Below, in pieces: positions 48,189 to 60,243 of a stretch of DNA of 64,000 bases. The notes below the pieces were generated by a model that saw only the letters and a list, made by a program, of their open reading frames with translations, searched no databases and was not told the origin of the DNA. The stretch is taken from contig NC_080577.1 in NCBI RefSeq assembly GCF_029962835.1, forward strand, positions 31,974,501-32,038,500, given 5' to 3'. The first letter of the stretch is position 1, and each line of letters begins with the position of its first letter. The position numbers and the translations under genes were made by a program. The DNA comes from Magnolia sinica (Eukaryota > Streptophyta > Magnoliopsida > Magnoliales > Magnoliaceae).

Positions 48189-49789
48189 CGTGTTTTTAAC
48201 CATTCAATTCTCTCTTGGATGGCTACTATATAAAATTTGACTGATTGTCCACGTTTTTTTAACCATTGCTCATCTACAAGGAGCCTACTAGGCTGGCCCA
48301 CTCATCATGCATGCCACCTGTTTATTTGAGTATTGAATTTTTGTCAATTCTTTCTAACTACCCACCTTTCTCAAACCGCATGGCCCACCTGATGAGCCTA
48401 CATACCTAACTTTTGGTACGTGGGCACGAACGGTATGACCCTTAGAACCATCCATGTGGGTAATACCCTGACTTTAGGGGCCACCTTGATGTATGCATTG
48501 TATATCCACGCCGTCCATCTATTTTTCCCCTAAGCAGTAGAAGATACAAATTTCAGGTGGACCACACCACAGGTAACTGTGGTTGTTGGCCATTAAAAAC
48601 CTTTGTGGGCCACAAAAGTTTTGGATCAAGCCGATTTTTGTTTTTGACATTCGTCCAAGTCCATGTGACCTTATCAAAGGTCAAAGGTTGGATGGCCAAT
48701 AAACATTACGGTGGATGCTAATAGGTTTTTAATGGTAAGCCTTCAATGACCACCGTTTCATTTGGTGTGGCCCACTTGAAATTTATATCTCTTCTTTTTT
48801 GGGATCATATCTTAAAATAAGCTAGAAAAACAGATAAGTGGTGTCATATACAATGAATACAATAAGGTGGGCCACCCAAATGGACGTAGGGGTGTGGCAT
48901 ACAAATGCAGGATGTAGACATTTTATGTGGTGGACCACCCAAATGGACGTTAAATCTGGGTAAAGGGATGATCCTGTAACGGCGCCTATTTCCTGTCCCT
49001 GTTCCCATTTTAGGAGGACATGACGTCATTATGGTGGGCCCTCTAGACCGGAAATCCGGATCTTGTAAAAGTCTGTCATGTGTTATGTGCCTCCGCGAGA
49101 ATCACATGTGAACTGTGTGTCGAGGTTGCATGGAACTAACTTGCGTGGGCCCCACATGATCAGAGCCGCAGGGATTTATCATCTCTACGCCCACCCCATT
49201 TCTTCTCCTTGTGGGAATACGACGGTCCAACTTTCTACTTATATTTCCTATTATCAACTGACAGAGCTAGCTTGAATCGCGGAGGAAAGTGGGGGATCTC
49301 ACTTGCGCTTGCTGAGTGGTACGTGGGAAAAACATGCACCAGATCCTCACTGTCCATCAGGTGTGTTACCATTTTTTCACTGTGAACCCTAAAAATCAGT
49401 CTACTCCAAAACTTAGGTGGGCCACACCATAAGGAATGGTGTAAAATCATGACTAAAAATTTTAAATTCACGTAGTGTGGCCCACATAAGTATTGGAATG
49501 TACTGATTTTCAGGAAATCCATTCATCCTGGTGTGTCACATCAGATGAGTAGATCGAATGGAATTTGGACACGATGGTAGATCCCACACACAATTTGGGT
49601 GATTTTAATGGTGGAGATTTTCCGTCTTGACTTCTTCCATGGTGTAGCCTACCTGATTATTGAATCGATCTGATTTTGGTTATCAGTCCAAACAAATAGT
49701 GGCTCACTAGATGGACGGGGTGGATTTCATCCAAATGAAGCCGTTACGTCACGTCAGCGAAAATCACTCTCCTCGACAAAATAAGGCAA

Positions 49790-50324
49790 GTAGGATGTCC
49801 TGCGAAAGCCTTTCGCAGGAAGTTCCTGCACAAGGATGCTGGATGGGGCCCACCGACATGTTTTTGATAAATCCAATCTGTCCATCTGTTTTTTGAGATC
49901 ATTTAAGGACTTGATATAAAAAATTAGGTGTATATAGAACTAAAGTGGGACACACGAGAGGAAACAGTGATCATTCAGTGAGCACCGTTGAAGCATTCTT
50001 ATGCCCAAAAAATTATTGTATCAGTCTATAATTTTGGTTTTTTCACTTAATCCCATTGACAATGACCTTATAAACGGTTTAGATAACATAGAAACATCAA
50101 GGTGGAGACTGGGAAGATTTCAACGGTAGAAATTTCTTTCCCCAATTTTCCCTCTCGCGTGACGCACTTGAGTTTTTTATCCACCTCATTTTTTGTCACA
50201 CGCCCAAAAATGAGATCTCAAAACGGATGGACGGAATGGATTTGTCACATACATTGTAGTGGGCCCCACCCAACATCCTTGCGCAGGAACTTCCTGCGAA
50301 AGGCTTTCGCAGGAAATCCGCGTC
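49790..50324. mobile_element. Foldback element (unit C copy)
   Basis: Counterpart of 4251-4787. It shares the altered left terminus of the unit-B copy (AGTAGGAT...), one of the features that group B with C against A. Confidence 0.7.
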
Positions 50325-51004
50325 CAGGTTGGGAGTGGACAGCTCAGCTAAACTCGCTGCCACTAGGCTCAGGTACGCTCACGGCGCAAGCTAGAGATAG
50401 TGGAATATCTACCTCTTTTCTCGAAGGGAGTAATTCAATTGCTGGGTCTGGAAAAACGAGATTGAAGATCCCGATACGTTAATTTTTACCAAGGACACCA
50501 CGGCGCAAGTTAGACAAGATCCTATCGGGGAGCGAAAAAGATCCACAGGGGACAAAAACCCTCGATGCGTCGCAGCTGTCCATGTAATATTTATAGAAAA
50601 CCTTTCAATTCAATGCAATTCCAGTTTCAATAGAAAGTCTCGAGTCCAATTGCACTGCTACGGTCCATCTAGTGGATAACTTCCAACGTATTAAGTGCAT
50701 ATGACATCAAACCCTTCTAATATGTTGGTCCCACCATGAGGGTCACCTAGAGCAAAAATCAGCCAAATCTCTGGGAATTGATAGATAACAAAAACATGCG
50801 TGGTCCACTGGATTAATGGATATGGCTGGTCTTTTCACAAGATGATTCTCTTGATAAGGTGAACCTACTAGATGGGTTGAATGTCATACTGTAAGTGCTA
50901 TAGTTTATATCCCTGTTTGTTGTCAAATTTGTAGTGCCAAAATCACTATTATACTCTGTTATATATAACTTGCATAAGTGAAGCTCTCTCAAGGATCAAC
51001 ATAC

Positions 51005-51235
51005 ATGTACAAGCTAAGCTCACATCAAGCAACGCTCTCAAGTACAAGACTCAAGATCTTGAATGAAAGAACTGATCACAAGACAAGACTCTTGAATGCA
51101 AGAACTGCTCACAAGACTCAAGCTGAAAAGAAAAAGAAAGTACAAGGCAAGACTCAAGCTGAACTCAAGACTCAAGTTGAAAGTCAAGCTGAACTCAAGA
51201 CTCAAGCTGAAACTCAAGCCACTTTCATGATTGAG
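51005..51235. repeat. Imperfect AGACTCAAGCTGAA minisatellite
   Basis: Imperfect tandem repetition of 'aagactcaagctgaactc' and related words in the left part of the solo LTR. It opens a frame on the + strand with no resemblance to a known protein. Confidence 0.75.
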
Positions 51236-51410
51236 CTACTTCAAGGTTTAGTCTACATCAAGACTTCAAGGCTCATTCTTCATGGTCTCTTGTTTCAATG
51301 TCCATACTTCATGATTGAGGTTTGTTTGACCATAGGATGACCTTAGAAGTAGGTCATTTCGGATACATAAGTCGAATGTTATTTTACATGTGATTGGTCT
51401 GTTCTTCGAC

Positions 51411-51780
51411 CAGTCTTAGGTCTGCTTCGACTAGTCCTAGACTTGCTTCGACCGATCTAAGAAATTCCTGGATCGATCGTAAGTTTGTTACAAATTAGGA
51501 TAAAATCTAGCCTTCGACTAGTCACGGAATCTGCATTCGACCGATCGTAGAGCAGTGTTTACGCATCTTCGACCGATCGTAGAATCTACGACTCGAAGTC
51601 CGGCGAACTTTTGGTTCTTCGACCGATCGAAGGAAACCTACGACCAGTCGTAGGTGACCTACGACCAGTCGTAGGAGGGCTACGACCAGTCGTAGAACGG
51701 TCAAAGCAAATCCCGCCGGATTTTTCAAATATCTGTTAGAGCTTCGACTAGTCGTAGAGCACTCTAGACCAGTCGAAGAC
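51411..51780. repeat. Cluster of TTCGACCGATCGTAG / CTACGACCAGTCGTAG palindromic repeats
   Basis: A dozen or so copies, mostly near-palindromic, of the 12-17-base word [T/A]CGACC[A/G][A/G]TCG[T/A]AG, immediately upstream of the TATA box within the presumed U3 of the LTR. Confidence 0.85.
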
Positions 51781-51792
51781 AAGATCTTTTCA

Positions 51793-51802
51793 CCTATAAA
51801 TA
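51793..51802 (+). promoter_or_regulatory. TATA box of the solo LTR
   Basis: CTATAAATAG, in plant TATA consensus form, just downstream of the palindromic repeat cluster, where an LTR promoter would be expected (U3 then R). Confidence 0.55.
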
Positions 51803-53293
51803 GTGCACGAATCTCAGAAGAAATCATCGATTTAATTAAAGTATTCACGCCAATCTTCGTCGAACTTCTAAGAGATAATTTTGTGCTCCATCTAAGCTAA
51901 GTGTGCTTATTTAATATCTTCTTTCCTTAGCTTTATTTTAATTGATTTTGTTTCTTATATTCCAATCTGATTTGATAAAGAGGAATTGTTATTCCCTTTC
52001 TTTGGAATCAAAATCAATTAAGGCAAGCCCTGTTTGGTTTAATTTAAAATCAATTAGATCTAGAACCATTGTAATCGAGTACTGGACATTGAACTTGGAC
52101 ATTCAATCATCTACTTTGATTTGGTTCTACCGGGCTGCTACAACGAAGAAGATATTCAGGTATTTTACATATTGTAAATTCCTTTCTATTATTTTGGTTT
52201 CTTTCAAGATTTGCCAGAAAAATCTTGTTAGAGTGGTTATCTGAGGAGAGCCAGGAAAACTCAGAAGTGGGGGTTTTTTGACTGGTGTAAGCCCACATAC
52301 AAAGACACAATTGTAAGGGTTTTCGGTGAACCTGGGAAAACCTATCTTTAGTGAACGCTAATATCCCCTGTGTGAGGATATTAGGAGTGGAGTAGCTTTT
52401 TGTGTGGCTGTTGGATAACAGTTGGTGAACACACAAGCGAACCACTATAAATCCTTTGAGTTGTGGTTGATTGATTTATTCTTTTAATTGTTTTTATTCT
52501 TTTTGTGGGATGTATGTATGGTGGTGAATGTTGTAATTATTTCAAGCTTTGTGAGAATGTTGTAATAGCTTAGAATTTACTTTCTGCTATTCCTTTATAA
52601 GCTTGTTTTTCAATTTCATTTTGAAAGTTGTTCCAGCAAGGTTGCCCTGCCATTTTTATGGTGTATGGCTGTCCCTAGAACAATACATCTTTAATTACAA
52701 GTTATTTCAATTCAGTTCATATTTGTTTTTGTATTCCTCTTCGATTTGAGACTTGATACAAAGACCTTTCTAGAAATAAGGTTGTCCTACCATAAACTCT
52801 GTTTTTGGTGTAAGGTTGTCCTTAGAATAACGTTTGTATCAACCTCTCAAGATCTGAATTTTGAGGTTGTTTTTCTTTCCTGCATTATTATTTAATTTGG
52901 CTATCATTTTCTTTATTATTCCGCTGTTATAAGTTTTTATTTGACATTGTCCTATTCACCCCCCCTCTAGGACATATAGCTTGGCCTTTTCACATACACA
53001 CATGAAAGATTGGACCCATCACTTGGTACTTGATTAGTATGTAATTTTAATCTGGTACCCTTTTTAAAATTTATAAGATTTGTAATATATGATATTTTAA
53101 GAAAACGCTTTCATCCCACCCCTTTTAAAACTGTTTCCCATGGGGTGGACCACCTAATTCACGGATTGTTCTAAGTTTTAGAGCCCGGGACTAAATTTTT
53201 GTATGGCATCTAATGGTTGAGTGAATTTCACGTGGTGAGCCTTATAAAAAATAATAGTGGATGACTCTCTTCCAACTATTTCATTTGGTGTGG

Positions 53294-56200
53294 TGTCATG
53301 CCCCAGACTCGGTAATCGGACTCACAAGGAACCTGATGGCCGGTTCTGGCCGCAACAGCCTCCGTAGTACCCCATTCTTGGCTCCTGAGGCATGTTCCGA
53401 TCGTGAGATCCTATAAGGAAGATTTTCATAACAGTATAATCATTTTAATACGAGCATACCCAAGATCACAGCAAGTATATCTGAGAATAACAAAGGGCAC
53501 ACATCACAAGATCCATTAAGAATTTGAACGTTTACAAGTTTACATCAGGCCCAAAAGGACATACATCAGATAATAAGAAAAGAGAGAGAAATCAGAAATA
53601 CTGAAGTCCTCAAGCTCAACTCTACTCCACGGTCTGCCTCTACGACGCCTGTCTAGGATCACCTGCACGCATCAATCGTGTATAAGCTTATAAAAGCTTA
53701 GAGGGTGATGAAAGTGTATGTCAATAGTGCACAGAAGAATATCAGGAGGTACAAGAAAAGAACATGCCCAATGAGAATATCACTAGCTTTACCAAGACTT
53801 ATCATGAATACCATGCAATGAGTACTGGACATCATACCAAGGCAATGCATGAAGGGACTTACACAGCCAATGCTAATGCGATGCAAGTAATGCCAGTGCT
53901 CATATCCAAACCACATATCAAGTACATTTTCAATCATAAGGAAATCACTAGGGTCCAATACAGTATTGAATGACTGCCGCTTTACAAACCTCGCACAGTC
54001 AAACGAGCGTAAGAGACCTCACTACCTGCCTGTGGACAGCCAATCACCAATAAAGCCCGACGGTAGTGGACCCATTTCGAGCTGGTCGGACTCAACCTAG
54101 CAATGCCTCCTCACACCAGGCAAGTAAGGCCATACCCCTATCCAACTGACGAAATGACAGTGGGAGTCATGGCCTAACGGTATAAGGTCCTCGTGCGCTC
54201 ATATATTCCACTCGGTCACGGTGTTGGAGCAGATCCTTAGTACCATGGAAGTTTTATAAATTTCACCCATGGGCATCCTATGCACCCGGTATCTCAAATA
54301 ATATTTCTGATGTCCACACATACGACCATCCATGAACGTCCCTGTGGAGGCAAGACCCTGATGAAGTAATGGCGGTATCATCATGAAATGCGATGGCAAT
54401 GCATGAGTCACACACACAAATCATGCATTAACGCAAGCACATAATGTACACGAGGGGAGAAACTCCATCCCTTAATGACCACCACACAATGCAATCAATC
54501 CATACAGATGATGCATATGGGTCACGAAATGTAAGTGGGCTACCTGTGGAAATTATGGAATCCTCCATCCTAAGGAGGGTCAAAGTCTAGGCACGTAGAC
54601 AGGTATTCTAAGAAGAAGAGAAATCCTCTAGTGGGGGCCCAGTAATTTGGGAGGGCTCACATGCTAAGAGAGAGCCATGACCTTAAAGAGGGACGGTCCT
54701 AGCCAACCCAAGGTGGGCCTTTAACCACCTATAAAGGCCTCTATAGGCCTACCTTAGGACCACCAAGGAGGACATCGAACCTCGACTAGGTCCCAAAAAG
54801 GTAGCCCGCTACGCATATGATAAGAGATCTAAAGTCGAAGTAATGTATAGTCTAGTGGGCCATACCCCAAGCCCAAATCATAGGCCATGAAGTGGGCCCT
54901 CAAGTGAAGTTTGGGCCCAACCATAAGGATCATGGGTTCACTCATTGTCGTGGGCCCAATGGCCAGTTAATTTTCCTAATATATGGGAAATCCTTATATT
55001 TAACATGAGTAAGTTGGGCCTCACATCTCGGCCCAAGTATGGATTTATTATAATGGGCAAGCAAGGGCCTAACTACTTGAGTATTTAGCCCATAAGACCC
55101 ATCACAATGGCGAGGTAAATATAGGACTCAAGGGCCCAACGGGCCTATCAAAAGTTCCAGCCCAACCAAGGCTATAAGGCCCATTAACTAAAAGACTAGC
55201 CCGAGAAGAATCCAATTGGAATGGGCCTTTAATCATGCACTAATTAAGCCCAAAAATAAAATTATAATTGTAAGATAACTGACTTAAATCTTCCCCAAAT
55301 CTAGTGGGCCATTCTGCCCCAAAACAGACATTTATGGGGCGGCAACATTGGGCCCATTGCTGAATTTCCAGCCCATCCGCTTTCTGGGTTTGTTGGAGTC
55401 TAGCAAATAAATTGATTTATAGTATTTATTTTCTTATGACTTATACACATCACTGTAGGTCCCACCAGATGAGAGGGGAATATATAACACACACTAGAAG
55501 TGGGCCATGCTGTTGGAATACAGGCCCAACAACAGCCCAAGGTAGGGGCATCCCATGGTGGTTAGTCCTACGGGCCTGGGTATTTAGCTCAAAACTGACC
55601 TAAATTACAGGCCACACCACGGTCAGTACAGGAGCCCGTTGGTCCTGAAAATTTGTAGGGTGGTCCTTCCATGGGTGGGCCACACTTTCACAAAATTTCA
55701 TGATTTGTGGATAAGTAGAAGTATTTTAATTAATTTAAATAAGACATTCTATCCAGAAAATCGGACAGACCTGGATGTCCCAATGTGGTGGGCCAGTCCG
55801 ACCCTTGCCACATTGTGTATAGGAATCCCTTAGCCCCAAAAATTGGTAGGTGGGTCTCACCATAGGTGGAATACCTCCCTCTAAATTTTCATGATTTTAG
55901 GATACCCATAAGTATTTTAATTAATTTGAAGAATACATTCTGTATAGGGTGGAATATTACTGGGATATAACTGTGCTGAATTTGGGCCATCCAATGGGTG
56001 GGTTCTGGGCTTCAAAAATTCTTGAAATTTGGACTCAAGGTCTCTCATCAATCCTAAAACAAGGTAGGACACAGAAATATAGCCCACCTTCTTAAAAAGT
56101 ATTTTTAAAACTTTGTTTTTCATGGGACTATGCTGCTGGACTGCATAACAAAAATTTATGGCAGTCTAGTATGTTGGCTCACCCTTTTGGATGCACAAAT

Positions 56201-57635
56201 GGGGTCCATTGGCTTTAAACTTTTTCAGGTAGGTCCTACCATGGGTGGGTCACTCCCCTGAAAAATTTTAGAATTTTTGAGAGAGTAAAAATATTTTATT
56301 TAACTCCTGCAATTTATGGACAGATAGGTATTCCTGAAGAAATCTACTGCTAAAAAAAATGTTGTTGGAAATGTGACTGTCCCTATGTTTGGGACCACAT
56401 GGGGTGGACTTGGACCCACCAAAACCCTTGGAAAATTGGGAACTAGAAAAAAAGTGGGGTCGACTAGGGTGGCCCACTTATTCCAAAAACTCAGGTAAAA
56501 ATGCTCATTTCCAACTTATAGTGTTGTTGAACTGTTTAGAAATTTCTGGACAGTTAGCCCACTTTGGCCCATCCCATGGGTCTCAATCATGGGGAAATGG
56601 TGTGGGCCCCATTACACATCAAAGTGGGGTCCATGCACTATAAAATTCCCAAGAAAATTTGGGAGAAAATGACATGCAAACAGATCTAAACGTTAGCTCA
56701 AAAGTCATGTTCCAACTGGGTTTGAATTATGGACAACAACATATGCTGTCCATATTTCGGCCCATATAAATAAATCCAAGGGTTTAATACCCTGATCCAT
56801 CGAGTGGGGTCCACCTTGATGGGTTAGCAAAATTTTAGATCCATTAGTGTATTAAAATCTCCATGAAAAATCAAGTTTGAAGGCCACACAACCCATGCAT
56901 GCATGGTGGGCCTGGACGTCCAACAAGGTGGGCTTGGACGTCCCATCTCCCTGATGGATCTGAGATGTTGCTGACCTTCTTAGTGGGCCACACTACATCA
57001 GAAATAAATAGAAGAAAAAGGAGAGAAGGGGAGAGAGAAGGAAAAAGATCCGGCCATTAGTGGAAGGTCTCGCCACTAATGGACTTTCCATACTACAATC
57101 CATGCCATCCACATGTACATATGTTACATGCAAGCTATTATTCATCAAGAAAAGTTGCTGGAGGGTGGAGACACCTTTCCCTACTATGCATGCAAAGACC
57201 TAAATGGCCTATAAGATACTAGAATGAAGAGAAGGTACATCATGATGGGTCCATGGAGAATGACCCACCATGGAAGGAATGAGTAAGATCTAGGCCTATG
57301 GCCTCCATCCTAGGAGCCATGTAGGACCTCCACCATGGATTCGTGGGTCCTACATGCTTCCATGTATGTAGCAAAAGGAAAGGGAGAAAGGGAAGAAGAA
57401 GAAACACCCACCTTAATGGATCCTACTCCAAAGTTACATCAATCCACTCTTCATGCTCCAAGGGACATGTTTCAATGGGTGAGATGGATTGTTGAAGGTT
57501 AGATGGGAGGAGATTAGAGGGAGAAGGGGCTGGATAGAAGGAGAAGGTGGGGACATGTGGAGGTGTTGCTAGGAGAAGAGAGAGAAGAGAGAGAAGAGAG
57601 TAGAGAGAAATGAGAGGGAGAGAAGAGAAATTGCT

Positions 57636-57689
<54 letters not shown>

Positions 57690-58088
57690 TCATGAGTTCT
57701 CTCTCCTAGGATAGGCAAATCCATCATGAAACTAGGGTGATATAAACAATGCTCATAGACTCATAGGCTTGGGGTAGGGATGGGTAGTGTGTGGGTAGTG
57801 GGTGGTGTAGAGGATGGGGTTTAGGTAGTGTGTGTTGGAATTTACATAAAAGTAGGTGGCCATCTTGAAAAACGTGCCCTCCACACTAGGTGGATCACAT
57901 GATTATGATCAAGGGCTAGAAATGAAAAGCCTACATATTATGATTTACACATCGAATGGATGCACAAGACGCGACGTTAGAGCTGCAACGACGAAGCAGA
58001 CAAGATGGCATAGGTCTCAGCTCGATCCGAGTCGGGTCTACGTGACCGGACTCAAGGATGACCGCAAACACAATTCGAGGGTCGCGGG
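53294..58088. mobile_element. Element 1 (unit C copy, 3' end displaced)
   Basis: Same left terminus and TGTGG flank (53289-53293). Collinear with the other copies until 58088, where the Athila/Tat-type element inserted into the conserved 'gagggtcgcggg' segment about 100 bases before the expected right end. Confidence 0.75.
57639..57686. repeat. (GA)n microsatellite in element 1, unit C
   Basis: About 48 bases of pure AG repeat at the same position as in units A and B, followed by TCATCATGAG as in unit B. Confidence 0.95.
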
Positions 58089-60218
58089 TGATCAGGGTCA
58101 AATATTGCATATCAGACCCCAGTAATTGCCTAAATTGACGTACATGATGAGGCTTAATGGAGTGTTTTACTCGTGTTTTTATTACAGGATGAAATCAGGA
58201 GTGTGTATTGAAAATTGATGTTAAAGGCATGGATTTTATGATCCAAAGTCTCCAGAGCATGGGATGGACTCCAGAAAACCAATAGTGAAGATTTTATACG
58301 CCTGGGATCTGAGGAAAGCACGATAAAGAGGCTCGAAAAGGGTTCAGAATGCAAGATCACATGTTTCCCGCCATCCGATCAACTCGAAACTTCATACACG
58401 TGATAGGGACCATAAATTAACCGTACATATTAAATTTCAGCCATTGACGATCTCGGTAAGTGGTCTAACGGCCAGATCAGCCCCTTAATTCATTAAGTGG
58501 GGCCCGCTGGATATCTGGATATACATCAATTTTGGTCCTGACGGTGGAAATAATATGAGAAAAAGGATGGACGGTGCAGATTTCTCAAAAACATTACAGT
58601 GGGCCCTGTGTATGCAGAGTGTGCATCGTGCACACTTGCACCGGCTGCGCACCGAACTCTTTCTTAAAAATGAAAAATTTTCGTTTCCAGCGCTCCGCGA
58701 ACCGAACCGCGGTCGTCGGTTGTGGGGCCCACCTAGTGTCCAAATGGACAATCCAAACCGTCCATCCACTTCCTGGGGCAGCCATTACCATTGCCTAGGT
58801 GGTAAAAATTCAAATGAACGCATAGATCAGAGCCCAGCCGTTTAAACGCAGGTTGGACGGCAAGACAGAAAGCCGCGTGGGCTGCACCGAATCCACCCCA
58901 AAACCAGTCAATTCCTACTGATTTTTCGAGCTGAAACCAATGGACGGCGTGGATTCCTGTGAAAAGTCCAATAAGGGACCCAACCATCATCGCGGCGTCG
59001 GTTTGGCATCCGCGAAACGCACGGATGCTGCCAGTTTTTACGGAAATTAGGGCCCCGTACGTCACCCGTACGGCCTATCCGATCCGTCCATCGTGTAGAG
59101 GGCTTCGAGAGCTTCAAAACCATGTTGATATTCCTTGCCCATGCGTACACACGTGTGCGATACAGAGGCCAAATAGACTGCCCCGGGACGTTCAAAACCG
59201 AGTTTTTTGAGATTTCTTCTGTAGCGCTAATGGACCTTCAAAACCACCCATTCTTGACGAAATTTCATCCTGAATGATTGCGTCCTACCCTCTGTGGGGC
59301 CCACCGATCACTACTGCGAAAATTTGTACTCCGAGTCCTTCTACGACTCTGCCACCAACCCACCACTATACCTATAAAAGGGGAGTTTTGGACGTGGGAA
59401 AGGCATTCGGAACGAGGGGATTCCAGATCTGAAGCAAGGGAGAGAAGAAAGAGAAGAAAGAAGAGAGAGAGAGAGATTGTTTGGTTTGACGTTTTTTTAT
59501 GAGTTTTATTTAATATTTTTTATGGATTTTATGGGTCACTAATCTCTCAGCTAGGGCTGAGATGAAGCCCCTAATTTGATTAGCTCTTGTATTGGTTGAT
59601 TTACTTTGAATATTAATTAATTTGTCTCTTTCTCTAAGTGGGCTTTATGGGTTTAAATTCTATACTTCTCCATCTATGAACTTGATTAAAGTATATATAT
59701 GGATGTTGTTTGGATGCTTATTATAGGTGCTTGTGTCTGATCAAGAACAAGTTTCCCATAGAGGAAGAAACAGGGTGCTTTAATGAATGTACATTCCATG
59801 TACCCGACCAAGGACATGGGATATGTCATTCATGGCATTGCTTAAAGGAATTAGACAGTCTGTATGCCCGATTAAGGACACAGATTGTGCTTTCTCTATA
59901 TAAGTGGTATCAATCTAGATCAAGGTGAATCAACAGACAAAACAAGGGTTAGGATAATTAGGGGTGGATTCGAAAGTCCTAGTGCTCTCTCTCTGATTGA
60001 ATTTTCTTCCCTGTTCTTAATTACTTGTTTTTTTCATAAAATTGTGCTTAGTAATTCATTCCATTATTTGTTGGATTAGTTAAGGAGAATCATAGATTTG
60101 AATTGTGACGACCAGTCCTCGTGGGAACGATCTCGTAATACGTACCGTATCTACATCTGATTCGTATACTTGCGAGTTTAAAAATCATTTAAATCATGTT
60201 GGTTTAAATAAAACATCA
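58089..60218 (+). repeat. 5' LTR of the Athila/Tat-type element
   Basis: Starts TGATCAGGGTCAAATATTGC at the exact point where similarity to units A and B stops, and ends AAACATCA seven bases before the primer-binding site. 2,130 bases. Part of its left half (about 58490-58800) contains the genome's GTGGGGCCCAC...CCGTCCATCC repeat phrases, so a foldback element has inserted or been captured in it. The 3' LTR that would prove the boundary lies outside the window. Confidence 0.7.
59370..59380 (+). promoter_or_regulatory. TATA box of the Athila/Tat-type LTR
   Basis: CTATAAAAGG in the LTR, followed by a purine-rich stretch, a plausible start region for the genomic transcript. Confidence 0.5.
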
Positions 60219-60224
60219 AGTTTT

Positions 60225-60243
60225 TGGCGCCGTTGCCGGGGAC
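60225..60243 (+). other. Primer-binding site, tRNA-Asp type
   Basis: TGGCGCCGTTGCCGGGGAC sits just inside the LTR end. Its first 18 bases are complementary, with one mismatch, to the 3' end of plant tRNA-Asp, the primer used by Athila/Tat-lineage elements. Confidence 0.85.

Larger units (their letters stand above)
25570..48440. repeat. Tandem block, unit B (~22.87 kb)
   Basis: Second copy, same order and strand as unit A. It differs by a deletion at the purine-permease element (junction near 33200), an extra 858-bp stretch at 38433-39290, one additional 35-bp minisatellite copy and scattered substitutions. In one 120-base comparison (5161-5280 of A) I counted 5 differences A-B, 5 A-C and 3 B-C. 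Confidence 0.9.
50890..52992. mobile_element. 2.1 kb solo LTR, private to unit C
   Basis: Starts TGTAAGTGCTATAG and ends GGCCTTTTCA. The 5-bp duplication CATAC flanks it (50885-50889, 52993-52997), and units A and B have the uninterrupted site 'gtcatacacacat' (about 5350 and 28010). No gag/pol frame is present. A TATA box at 51793-51802 is followed by likely transcript leader. The end region has the C-run 'attcaccccccctctagg', which I associate from memory with Ty1/copia LTRs. A lone LTR left by recombination between two LTRs is the simplest reading. Confidence 0.8.
48441..58088. repeat. Tandem block, unit C (partial; interrupted)
   Basis: Third copy, collinear with A and B from 48441. It is interrupted first by a 2.1 kb LTR at 50890-52992, then at 58088 by an Athila/Tat-type retrotransposon that continues past the window end. 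The rest of the unit, if present, should lie right of that element. Confidence 0.9.

Noticed and set aside
50978..51340. 120-codon open frame in the solo LTR
   Set aside because: The Lys/Gln/Thr-rich repeats come from the AGACTCAAGCTGAA minisatellite; there is no gag or other domain.
2903..58088. The three-fold repeat as a simple assembly duplication artefact
   Set aside because: The copies differ by substitutions of a few per cent, private indels (deletion near 33200, 858-bp difference, 58-base duplication) and a private LTR insertion with its own target duplication. Haplotype mis-joining is not fully excluded without reads, so it is kept as a refutation test.
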